From an uncultured Collinsella sp. (lineage in GTDB: Bacteria; Actinomycetota; Coriobacteriia; Coriobacteriales; Coriobacteriaceae), in NCBI GenBank assembly GCA_902494545.1, contig CABUTP010000092.1, positions 1-6,524 on the forward strand: 6,524 nt of DNA, in the 5' to 3' direction. Shown piece after piece: positions 1 through 5,808 of this stretch (positions are counted from its first letter, which is position 1; every line of letters begins with the position of its first letter). The notes beneath the pieces were generated by a model, which was given only the letters and a program-made list of their open reading frames with translations, did no database searches and was not told the origin of the DNA. The position numbers were made by a program, and so were the translations under genes.

Positions 1-555
1 GGTCAGCGTGCCGTACATGGCCACGTGCCAATCGAGTGTGTCGGCCACAAACTTGCCAATCGAGGTCACAAAGACCATCGCCACGGAAAACGCACCATAT
101 ACTACCGAGATGGCAAGCGAAGTTTGCTGTGGGGACAGAAGCTCAGGGATGTACGTCACGCCCACGGCGAGCAGCGCACCCGAGACAGAGCCCAGGACAA
201 TGCGCGAGATAAAGAGCACCTGGAAGTTGGGCGCCAGTGCCATAAACAAATTGCCAAGCACAAAGACGATGCTATAGCACACGAGCAGCTGGTAGCGGCG
301 AAAACGGCCCGTGCTGAGCGCAAGCGTCGGCGTAGCGATGGCGTAGACGAGCGCGAACACGCTGATGAGCTGGCCCGCAGTGGCAAGTGATACGCCGAGT
401 TCCGTTGCCAAGTCGCTTTCGATGCCGATGACCACGAACTCGGAGCAGCCGAGCGAGAATCCCAACAGCACGAGCAGCGCCAGGCAGAGCTTGGTGCGCG
501 CGGGGGAGAGCGCGGCGGCGGTTGACTTTCTTTTAGGCGTGGTTGCGGCGGTCAA
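1..555 (-). CDS. MFS transporter, DHA1 drug/sugar/purine efflux type (partial)
   Basis: This is the N-terminal 185 residues of a major facilitator superfamily secondary transporter. The gene runs leftwards and is cut by the left edge. Hydrophobic helices are visible at about residues 23-45, 58-80, 90-107, 113-135 and 145-167, and a sixth begins near 177, matching the first half of a 12-helix MFS protein. The stretch SEFVVIGI in helix 1, AGQLISVFALVYAI in helix 2 and the basic loop GRFRRYQ after helix 2 resemble the AraJ/YdhP/PbuE branch of the DHA1 family, which exports sugars, drugs or purine bases by proton antiport. The substrate cannot be told from this fragment. I chose the TTG start because GGAG lies 8 bases upstream. 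A GTG three codons earlier (564-562) is in frame but overlaps that GGAG and has no site of its own. The gene is divergent from the 817-1686 gene. Confidence 0.88.
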   Translation of the reverse strand, partial: MTAATTPKRKSTAAALSPARTKLCLALLVLLGFSLGCSEFVVIGIESDLATELGVSLATAGQLISVFALVYAIATPTLALSTGRFRRYQLLVCYSIVFVLGNLFMALAPNFQVLFISRIVLGSVSGALLAVGVTYIPELLSPQQTSLAISVVYGAFSVAMVFVTSIGKFVADTLDWHVAMYGTLT

Positions 556-563
556 GGTTGTCA

Positions 564-567
564 CTCC
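564..567 (-). promoter_or_regulatory. Ribosome binding site that decides the MFS start
   Basis: GGAG on the minus strand sits 8 bases before the TTG codon at 555-553. It overlaps the alternative GTG codon at 564-562, which makes the TTG the more likely start. Confidence 0.5.
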
Positions 568-576
568 AATGTCGCA

Positions 577-603
577 TGAATAAGCGGGATTCAATCCCTG
601 CAA
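577..603 (-). promoter_or_regulatory. Candidate promoter of the MFS gene with an internal palindrome
   Basis: On the minus strand TTGCAG (603-598) and TATTCA (582-577) could be -35 and -10 boxes, but the spacer is only 15 bases, shorter than ideal. The spacer contains nearly all of a 13-base palindrome, GGGATT-N-AATCCC (586-598), where a repressor could bind. Both the promoter and the operator are inferences from sequence pattern alone. Confidence 0.25.
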
Positions 604-612
604 CTCTAGCAG

Positions 613-645
613 AATGTGACAAAGGGGCAGTCCCTTTGTCACATT
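613..645. repeat. GACAAAGGG-type palindromic repeat, copy 1 (complete)
   Basis: Two perfectly complementary 14-base arms, AATGTGACAAAGGG (613-626) and CCCTTTGTCACATT (632-645), flank a 5-base apex GCAGT. The core matches the repeat at 2661-2690 except for one base at the apex (G627 here, A there). It lies in the divergent gap upstream of both flanking genes, so it cannot be a terminator for either in the usual sense. A REP-like dispersed repeat is the best reading. No transposase that could mobilise it is present in the window. Confidence 0.8.
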
Positions 646-665
646 GCGCTGCCGGCCAGTCGCCC

Positions 666-730
666 AAACCGTCACAACATTCGATGAAAATCTCGAAATC
701 GAAGAAAAGCGTCGAATGTTGTGACGGTTT
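666..730. repeat. Perfect 19-bp inverted repeat with 27-base purine-rich loop
   Basis: The arms AAACCGTCACAACATTCGA (666-684) and its exact reverse complement (712-730) surround a 27-base loop (685-711) of which 19 bases are purines. TCGA occurs four times, at the inner end of each arm and twice in the loop. The element sits upstream of both divergent genes and lacks a convincing U-tract, so a terminator role is unlikely. It may be a REP/MITE-like element or a binding site for a large dimeric regulator. Confidence 0.75.
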
Positions 731-745
731 TCGTGTTTGGCGCGG

Positions 746-775
746 GTGAGCTTCCGCGTCATCTGAGGGTATAAG
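746..775 (+). promoter_or_regulatory. Candidate promoter for the 817-1686 gene
   Basis: TATAAG (770-775) matches five of six bases of a sigma-70 -10 box. The best -35 candidate, GTGAGC (746-751), has an 18-base spacer and is weak. The position just after the inverted repeat and about 40 bases before the start codon is suitable. No experimental support is possible from sequence alone. Confidence 0.28.
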
Positions 776-816
776 GCTAGCAAGTGTTTATTTGCGAGGC
801 CTAAGGGGCGCCCCAT

Positions 817-1686
817 ATGGATATCGATAACTTTGAATGGTGGTATAGCGAGGGTGAGGCTCCGGACGAGGAGTGGGACGAGCCCGCGCCGCGTGACGTG
901 TCGAGCGACGAGGACGAGACCGGCAACGATGCCGCTGTCGAGCCTGACGCCGCCTCTGATGCCGCCGAACCCCTAACCTTTGAACAGGCCTGGGCCCAGG
1001 CCGAGGCCGACGAGGCTAAGGCCGATGCCACGGCCACACTCGGTGAGCCGGCGGACATGTCCATCTCGCCGGCCAAGACCCCGCAGCCGCGCCATAACAT
1101 CGACCCCGGCAGCACGGCATCCTTCAGCATACTCGACGTGCCCGCGCAGGGTGCTCAGGCGCCTGCGCCCACGCATCGCCCCAACCTAGCTCGCGAGGAA
1201 GACGCGGGCCGCCGCTCCCCGCTCGGCCCCATCCTCATCGCCTTCATGGCCGGCGTCATCGCTTGCTCGGCGATCGGAAATGTCTGGAGCCATGTGGAGC
1301 AACAGCGCAAAGATGCCGCCAAGGTCGAGATGTCTGTCGAGCAATCGCTCAGCCGCACGCGCTCGGTACATGTGTCGGTCGAGGTCAAGGACGGCGCGAC
1401 GTGGGACACCGCCCGCGGCGATAGTCAGATGCTCATCCACATCGTGGGCCGCACGCTCAGGGGGCAGGCGATTGACGAGTATCAATATGTCAACTCCGCT
1501 GGCGAGGGCGTCGAACTCAAGCCCGGCGACTACGAGCTCACGGTCGATGAGCCGCCCGTCGCCACCGACGGCACGCGTTACCGCGCCTCAAAGCGCATGG
1601 TCCCGGTGAGTTTTAATTCGCAAGCACCCGATACGGTCGATAGCACGCCGCAGGGTGGGTTTGACCTTTATGCTATTGCTCAATAA
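817..1686 (+). CDS. Single-pass membrane protein of unknown function with acidic N-terminus
   Basis: I do not recognise a named family for this 289-residue protein. Residues 1-80 are very acidic and probably disordered (for example DEEWDEP and SSDEDE), and residues 80-130 are rich in Pro and Ala. A basic GRR (131-133) precedes one hydrophobic helix at about 136-155, so the N-terminus is probably cytoplasmic and the C-terminal part external. Residues 157-180 look helical. Residues 183-266 alternate like beta strands and include VELKPGDYELTV (232-243) followed by DGTRY (251-255), a pattern resembling small beta-sandwich domains; this is only a resemblance. There is no N-terminal signal peptide. 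The start is supported by AAGGGG (803-808), 8 bases upstream. The next gene follows after 79 bases with no visible terminator, so read-through is possible, but no shared function is evident. Confidence 0.8.
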   Translation: MDIDNFEWWYSEGEAPDEEWDEPAPRDVSSDEDETGNDAAVEPDAASDAAEPLTFEQAWAQAEADEAKADATATLGEPADMSISPAKTPQPRHNIDPGSTASFSILDVPAQGAQAPAPTHRPNLAREEDAGRRSPLGPILIAFMAGVIACSAIGNVWSHVEQQRKDAAKVEMSVEQSLSRTRSVHVSVEVKDGATWDTARGDSQMLIHIVGRTLRGQAIDEYQYVNSAGEGVELKPGDYELTVDEPPVATDGTRYRASKRMVPVSFNSQAPDTVDSTPQGGFDLYAIAQ

Positions 1687-1753
1687 CTGCGCCTGCCGCT
1701 CAGCCCTGCTGCCAAGAGTGGGACAATAACCCTCGACACTGTTGTTTACTTTT

Positions 1754-1758
1754 GGAGG
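1754..1758 (+). promoter_or_regulatory. Ribosome binding site that decides the aldose epimerase start
   Basis: GGAGG lies 7 bases before ATG 1766. An in-frame ATG at 1742 would place this Shine-Dalgarno sequence inside the coding region and has no comparable site of its own, so the 1766 start is preferred. Confidence 0.75.
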
Positions 1759-1765
1759 AAGTAGC

Positions 1766-2659
1766 ATGTCCACCGTCACTACCATCAAGCGCGGCGGCCT
1801 CACCGCGGCCATCGATTCCATGGGCGCCCAGCTCACGAGCCTTGCCCTCAACGGCAACGAGTATCTGTGGCAGGGCGACCCGGCCTTTTGGGGCAAGCAC
1901 GCGCCTATCCTGTTCCCCATTGTGGGATCGCTGCGCAACAACACGGCGACGTCTGCGGCCGGCACCTGCGAGATGGCGCGCCACGGCATCGCGCGTATCG
2001 TGGAGCACAAGATCGTCGAGGTGTCGGAGGACGGTTCGTCCGTTACCTACGAGCTCACCGACACGCCCGAGTCGCTCAAGGCGTTCCCGTTCCACTTTAA
2101 GCTCAACATGACCTATGCCCTAACCGGCGACGCCACGCTTACCCAGACCTTTGCCGTTACGAACACCGGCGACGTGGATCTGCCGTTCTCGGTGGGCGGC
2201 CACCCCGCGTTTAACGTACCGGCTCCCGGTGCCGAGGGCGAGGCATTCGAGGATTACGAGCTGGCGTTTACCGAGGCTTGGACCAACAAGGCCCCCATCA
2301 TCACGCCCGATGGCCTCATGACGTTCGAGGGTAGCTACAAGGCTCCCGATAACTCGGACGTGCTGCCCATCACGCACCGCAGCTTCGATAACGATGCCAT
2401 CATGTTCACCGATACCCCGGGTTCCACGCTTACGCTGCGCGGTCGCAAGTCGGGCCATGGCGTCAAGATCGACTTTGAGGGCTTTAAGTACATCGGCGTG
2501 TGGTCTGCCGCCAACGACGCCCCGTTTGTGGCGCTCGAGCCTTGGACCGGTCACACCACCATGGACACCGAGGACGACGTCTTTGAGCACAAGGTCAACA
2601 CCATCACCTTGGCTCCCGGCGCTACCGATAAACGTAGCTTTAGCGTCACCTTGCTCTAG
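1766..2659 (+). CDS. Aldose 1-epimerase family protein (LacX/GalM-like mutarotase)
   Basis: This 297-residue cytoplasmic protein belongs to the galactose mutarotase-like fold, which interconverts alpha and beta anomers of aldoses. Hallmarks of the LacX-like branch are present in order: the early segment WGKHAPILFPIVGSLRN (42-58), RHGIAR with His73, GGHPAFNVP with His146, and ALEPWTGHTT with Glu258. By analogy with GalM, the two histidines and the glutamate would be the catalytic acid, sugar-contacting residue and base. That assignment is by motif position, not alignment. The length is normal for the LacX-like group. The exact sugar is unknown, and no sugar transporter or kinase lies beside it to indicate one. 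The gene ends just before a palindromic repeat and a strong terminator, so it closes its transcription unit. There are no frameshifts or missing key residues. Confidence 0.9.
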   Translation: MSTVTTIKRGGLTAAIDSMGAQLTSLALNGNEYLWQGDPAFWGKHAPILFPIVGSLRNNTATSAAGTCEMARHGIARIVEHKIVEVSEDGSSVTYELTDTPESLKAFPFHFKLNMTYALTGDATLTQTFAVTNTGDVDLPFSVGGHPAFNVPAPGAEGEAFEDYELAFTEAWTNKAPIITPDGLMTFEGSYKAPDNSDVLPITHRSFDNDAIMFTDTPGSTLTLRGRKSGHGVKIDFEGFKYIGVWSAANDAPFVALEPWTGHTTMDTEDDVFEHKVNTITLAPGATDKRSFSVTLL

Positions 2660-2660
2660 A

Positions 2661-2690
2661 TGTGACAAAGGGACAGTCCCTTTGTCCCTT
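2661..2690. repeat. GACAAAGGG-type palindromic repeat, copy 2 (one outer arm lost)
   Basis: Arms GACAAAGGGA (2664-2673) and TCCCTTTGTC (2677-2686) pair perfectly around CAG. The left side still carries the outer TGT of copy 1, but the right side reads CCTT in place of ACATT, so the outer stem is eroded. It starts two bases after the epimerase stop codon and lies before the true terminator. It would be transcribed into the 3' untranslated region, where it could form a stable hairpin. Confidence 0.8.
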
Positions 2691-2700
2691 CCCGCTCGCT

Positions 2701-2736
2701 AAGCCTCCCTGCCACATCCGGCAGGGAGGCTTTTTT
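2701..2736 (+). terminator. Rho-independent terminator after the aldose epimerase gene
   Basis: An 11-bp perfect GC-rich stem, GCCTCCCTGCC (2703-2713) with GGCAGGGAGGC (2720-2730), encloses a 6-base loop and is followed directly by six T residues (2731-2736). The two A residues before the stem extend it by pairing with the first Ts. This is a textbook intrinsic terminator and separates the epimerase from the ABC operon. Confidence 0.95.
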
Positions 2737-2740
2737 GTAG

Positions 2741-2771
2741 GTAGTCATTGGGGACGTTCTTAAACGACTAC
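2741..2771. repeat. Imperfect palindrome downstream of the terminator
   Basis: GTAGTCATT (2741-2749) pairs with AACGACTAC (2763-2771) with one mismatch (A2747/C2765) around a 13-base centre. An alternative small hairpin, CGTT-CTTA-AACG (2755-2766), overlaps it. It could be a third dispersed repeat type or an operator in front of the ABC operon. Only one copy is seen in this window. Confidence 0.45.
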
Positions 2772-2839
2772 TGTGTGTCTATTAATTTTTCGCGCACATG
2801 CCGCGCTGCTGGTTGCGGGCGTATATCCTGTCTTATTGT
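2757..2839 (+). promoter_or_regulatory. Leader region of the ABC operon with weak promoter candidates
   Basis: The strong terminator upstream implies that the operon has its own promoter here. Two weak sigma-70-like pairs are visible: TTCTTA (2757-2762) with TATTAA (2780-2785) at a 17-base spacer, and TTGCGG (2813-2818) with TATTGT (2834-2839) at a 15-base spacer. The first overlaps the palindrome at 2741-2771, which could then act as an operator. The leader is too short for a lysine riboswitch, and I see no T-box-like structure. Confidence 0.25.
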
Positions 2840-2867
2840 CAGTAACGCAAAATAGGGAAGGCACCAG

Positions 2868-3794
2868 ATGCAACCTCGGCAACAGCGCGGCATGCAGACC
2901 CAGCCGGTATGCAGCCGTCGCATCTTTTTGGGTAGCGCTCTCGCTGCGAGCGCTTCCGTCGTCGCCGGCGCGCTCGCCGGCTGTCAGCGCCCGTCCACGC
3001 TCAAGGTGGTTCAGCCCACGACGGGCGGCGGTCGCGACGACCTGTCCGATTCCGTGATCGGCAAGGACAAGATCCGCATTGGTATGGAGGCGGCCTACGC
3101 CCCGTACAACTGGCAGGTTTCCGAAGCCAGTGAGTACACCATCCCCATCGACAACGTGCAGGGCGCCTATGCCGATGGCTACGACGTGCAGATCGCCAAG
3201 ATCGTCTGCAAGGCCCTCGGTGGCGAGCCCGTTGCCGTCAAGCAGAGCTTCTCGGGCCTTATCGATTCGCTCAACAACGGCCAGATCGACCTCATCATCG
3301 CCGGCATGAGCGCCACGCCCGAGCGCGAGGAGTCGGTCGGCTTCTCCGACCCGTACTTCATTGGCTACTTTGGCCTGTTCGTAAAAGAGGGTTCCCCCTA
3401 CCAAAACGCCACCAAGCTCAGCGACTTTAGCGGTGCCACGGTACTCGGCCAAAAGGACACCATGCTCGATACCGTCATCGACGAGATCCCGGGCGTTGTC
3501 CACAAGAACCCGGTCGATTCGGTTCCCACGGTGTTTTCGAACCTGCTGCAGGGCACCTGCGACGCCGTGACCTACAACACCGAGAACGAGAAGGGCTATA
3601 TGGCCCAAAATCCCGGTATCGTCCCCATCCATTTTGCCGAGGGCGAGGGCTTTAAGCAGGAGGTCGCGGCAAACGTCGGCTGCCGCAAGGGCTCGGACAA
3701 GCTGCTTAAGCTCATCGACAAGACGCTCAAGGGCGTCAGCCAGGAGGAGCGCGACCAAATGTGGGACGCGTGCCTCGACCGTCAGCCGGCATAG
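2868..3794 (+). CDS. Amino acid ABC transporter substrate-binding lipoprotein (SBP_bac_3)
   Basis: This 308-residue extracellular solute-binding protein of family 3 captures a polar amino acid or related compound for the permease and ATPase encoded next. The N-terminus has a twin-arginine motif SRRIFLG (16-22), a hydrophobic stretch, and a lipobox LAGC with Cys39 as the lipidation site. This suggests Tat export followed by membrane anchoring. The mature part has MEAAYAPYNW (73-82), DGYDVQIAK (103-111), and the family signature IDLIIAGMSATPERE (140-154). Arg153 lines up with the carboxylate-binding Arg77 of HisJ. The later segment CDAVTYNTEN (231-240) has Asn237 where GlnH and HisJ carry the Asp that binds the alpha-amino group, so specificity may differ. 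An extra segment (about 84-100) precedes DGYDV. The start follows GGGAAGG (2855-2861) by 6 bases. The permease begins 9 bases after the stop. Confidence 0.92.
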   Translation: MQPRQQRGMQTQPVCSRRIFLGSALAASASVVAGALAGCQRPSTLKVVQPTTGGGRDDLSDSVIGKDKIRIGMEAAYAPYNWQVSEASEYTIPIDNVQGAYADGYDVQIAKIVCKALGGEPVAVKQSFSGLIDSLNNGQIDLIIAGMSATPEREESVGFSDPYFIGYFGLFVKEGSPYQNATKLSDFSGATVLGQKDTMLDTVIDEIPGVVHKNPVDSVPTVFSNLLQGTCDAVTYNTENEKGYMAQNPGIVPIHFAEGEGFKQEVAANVGCRKGSDKLLKLIDKTLKGVSQEERDQMWDACLDRQPA

Positions 3795-3803
3795 GGAGGC
3801 AGC

Positions 3804-4952
3804 ATGAAAACCATCAATCGTCTGGCCTCCTTTACCAAGGCCGACCACCGTTATGTGTACCTGGGCACGAGCGTCATCGCGGCGCTCGGCCTGGCGTTTA
3901 GCCAGCGCAACCCCACGCCGCTGAGCTTCTTGGCGCCTACGGGCGTGTTCCAAGACTGCCTCTGGGCAATCCTTTGGGCCTGGCTCGTCGTGTCGGCGGC
4001 GGCGCTGGTCACCAAACTTATGCACTGGAACGACTATCGCGAAACGTCGCCGTTCGCATCCGAGCGTTTCCGTCGCGGCGCGCGCCTGGGCAGCTATGTC
4101 GTGGTCGCCATCGCGGCGATCTTCTTTGTCGACCGTTGCGTCATGTCGTTTATCGACCTGGTGCAGGTGAGTATTGTCTCGGACTCCAACCCCAGCGACT
4201 TTTTGTCGAGCCTGGTCTACATGACCTACAAGAGCGGGGACTTCTTTATCCGCGGTATCGAGATTACCATCGCGCTTGCCACCTTCGGTACCGTCATCGC
4301 CTTTTTCCTGGCGCTGCTCTTTGTGTTCCTGCGTATTCAGACGTTCGACCGCGTGGATAACGATCTGGTGCGCTTCTTTAAGAGCATCGGCCGCGGCTTT
4401 GCGACTGTCTACTCTACCATCGTGCGCGGCACGCCCATGATGGTTCAGGGCCTGCTCATCTATTACGCGGGCTTCACCGTTTTGCGCGGCATGGGCTTCG
4501 AGACCGCCCAGGCCAACCAGATTTGGAGTACCTTCACTGCCGGTCTCGTCACCATCTCGCTCAACTCTACCGCCTACATGATGGAGGTCCTGCGCAGCGG
4601 CATCGAGTCCATCGATCCCGGCCAGGCCGAGGCGGCGCGCTCGCTGGGTCTGTCGCAGTGGCAGGCCATGCGCAAAGTCGTGTTCCCCCAGGGCATTAAA
4701 AACGCGATTCCGGCGCTCACCAACGAGCTCATCATCAACATCAAGGACTCGTCGGTGCTCTCGGTCATCGGCGTGTTCGACCTCATGTACGCCACCACCA
4801 CCGTCGCCGGCGTGTACTACCGCCAGATGGAGGTCTACTGCGTGGCGCTCGTGGTCTACCTGATCCTGACGCTCGTGGCGAGCCGCCTGCTCGAGGCCTT
4901 TGGCAAAAAGCTCGGCGCCGAGGCTCCGGCAACGCTGCCCAGCTCCAACTAG
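3804..4952 (+). CDS. Amino acid ABC transporter permease with N-terminal extension (HisM/GlnP family)
   Basis: This 382-residue membrane protein forms the channel of the uptake system. Residues from about 145 onward make a normal polar amino acid permease domain, with helices near 150-177, 200-225, 243-262, 318-336 and 343-362. The EAA loop, which docks onto the ATPase, runs from about 276 to 317: EAARSLG (276-282), Pro295, then an Asn/Pro-rich stretch to IKDSS (313-317). VRGTPMMVQ (207-215) is another family hallmark. The first roughly 145 residues are extra: hydrophobic segments at about 17-33, 50-70 and 97-120, and a basic loop SERFRRGAR (86-94). Typical relatives are only about 215-240 residues. 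A GGGAGG that overlaps the stop codon of the binding-protein gene lies 4 bases before the ATG. As the only permease gene in the operon, it probably homodimerises. Confidence 0.92.
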   Translation: MKTINRLASFTKADHRYVYLGTSVIAALGLAFSQRNPTPLSFLAPTGVFQDCLWAILWAWLVVSAAALVTKLMHWNDYRETSPFASERFRRGARLGSYVVVAIAAIFFVDRCVMSFIDLVQVSIVSDSNPSDFLSSLVYMTYKSGDFFIRGIEITIALATFGTVIAFFLALLFVFLRIQTFDRVDNDLVRFFKSIGRGFATVYSTIVRGTPMMVQGLLIYYAGFTVLRGMGFETAQANQIWSTFTAGLVTISLNSTAYMMEVLRSGIESIDPGQAEAARSLGLSQWQAMRKVVFPQGIKNAIPALTNELIINIKDSSVLSVIGVFDLMYATTTVAGVYYRQMEVYCVALVVYLILTLVASRLLEAFGKKLGAEAPATLPSSN

Positions 4953-4974
4953 GCTCAAGACGAGGAGAATCATC

Positions 4975-5760
4975 ATGGCAGATACCGCCACTACCGGCAC
5001 CGCGGCCGCCGCACAGACCAATGAGCCGCTCATCCGCGTCGAGGGCCTGCGTAAGAGTTTCGGCTCGCTCGAGGTGCTCAAGGGCATCGACCTGTCCGTC
5101 AATCCCGGCGAGGTCGTCACCATTATCGGCGCCTCGGGCTCGGGCAAGTCGACCTTCCTGCGCTGCCTCAACCTGCTCGAGACCCCGGACGCGGGCCAAA
5201 TCTGGTTCCACGGCCAGGACCTTACGGCCGAGCGCTGCAATATCAATAAACTCCGCGAGGACATCGGCATGGTGTTCCAGGGCTTTAACCTGTTCAACAA
5301 CATGGACGTGCTCGACAACTGCACGCTCGCGCCCGTCACGCTCAAAAAGATGAGCAAGGCCGAGGCTGAAAAAATAGCGATGGAGCATCTGACGAGCGTG
5401 GGACTCGAAAAGTTCGCGCACGCCGCCGTGGGTCGCCTGTCCGGTGGTCAAAAACAGCGCGTGGCCATCGCTCGTGCCCTATGTATGAATCCGCAGATCA
5501 TGCTGTTCGACGAGCCGACCTCCGCACTCGACCCCGAGATCGTGGGAGAGGTGCTCGAGGTCATGCGCAAGCTCGCTGCCGACGGCATGACCAGGGTCGT
5601 CGTCACGCACGAGATGGCCTTTGCCCGCACGGTGTCCGACCGCGTGGTCTTTATGGACAAGGGCGTAGTGCTCGAGGATGCCGCGCCGGCGGAGCTCTTC
5701 GGCAATCCCAAACACCAGCGCACCCGCGAGTTCCTCTCGCGTTATCTCGAGGACAAATAA
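4975..5760 (+). CDS. Polar amino acid ABC transporter ATP-binding protein (GlnQ/HisP-like)
   Basis: This 261-residue cytoplasmic ATPase powers the importer. All ABC motifs are present: Walker A GASGSGKST (52-60), Q-loop VFQGFNLF with Gln102, signature LSGGQ (155-159), Walker B IMLFDE (175-180) with catalytic Glu180, D-loop SALD (183-186) and switch His212. The FNLF segment after the Q-loop and the stretch DPEIVGEVL are typical of the polar amino acid (PAAT) subgroup. The first 18 residues are an Ala/Thr-rich tail before the nucleotide-binding domain. The start at 4975 is supported by GAGGAG 7 bases upstream; the frame is open further upstream, but that would overlap the permease gene and lacks such a site. 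The gene begins 22 bases after the permease stop, so the three genes form one operon. Substrate specificity cannot be read from this subunit. Confidence 0.96.
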   Translation: MADTATTGTAAAAQTNEPLIRVEGLRKSFGSLEVLKGIDLSVNPGEVVTIIGASGSGKSTFLRCLNLLETPDAGQIWFHGQDLTAERCNINKLREDIGMVFQGFNLFNNMDVLDNCTLAPVTLKKMSKAEAEKIAMEHLTSVGLEKFAHAAVGRLSGGQKQRVAIARALCMNPQIMLFDEPTSALDPEIVGEVLEVMRKLAADGMTRVVVTHEMAFARTVSDRVVFMDKGVVLEDAAPAELFGNPKHQRTREFLSRYLEDK

Positions 5761-5783
5761 CCGACCGCAAACGCTTATGTGGC

Positions 5784-5808
5784 AGGGCCGCTCCGGTGGG
5801 GCGGCCCT
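5784..5808 (+). terminator. GC-rich hairpin without a U-tract after the ABC operon
   Basis: A perfect 8-bp stem, AGGGCCGC (5784-5791) with GCGGCCCT (5801-5808), has a 9-base loop. It is followed by CGTCATC instead of a run of T, so it is probably not an efficient intrinsic terminator. It may lower expression of the downstream peptidase gene relative to the transporter, or protect the 3' end of the operon mRNA. Both roles are inferences. Confidence 0.45.

Noticed and set aside
25..390. Plus-strand open frame opposite the MFS gene
   Set aside because: The minus strand encodes convincing MFS helices through this region, while the plus-strand product is charged, low in complexity and domain-free.
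613..645. Bidirectional terminator
   Set aside because: The flanking genes are divergent, so no transcript from them ends here, and neither side of the stem has a run of T residues.
613..730. CRISPR-like or tandem repeat array
   Set aside because: The two hairpins are different sequences, there is no repeat-spacer periodicity and no cas gene is present.
1742..1765. Upstream ATG extension of the aldose epimerase
   Set aside because: It would place the strong GGAGG site inside the gene and has no Shine-Dalgarno sequence of its own. The added residues are not part of the family.
2737..2867. Possible amino acid riboswitch or T-box before the ABC operon
   Set aside because: The gap is only 131 bases. 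I see no T-box sequence, no anti-terminator pair and no lysine riboswitch-like set of helices.
2760..5357. Very long minus-strand open frame of 865 codons opposite the ABC operon
   Set aside because: It lies exactly antisense to three clearly recognisable genes, its translation is rich in Arg, His, Asp and Val without any domain, and it has no ribosome binding site. G/C-rich third codon positions make stop codons rare in this antisense frame.
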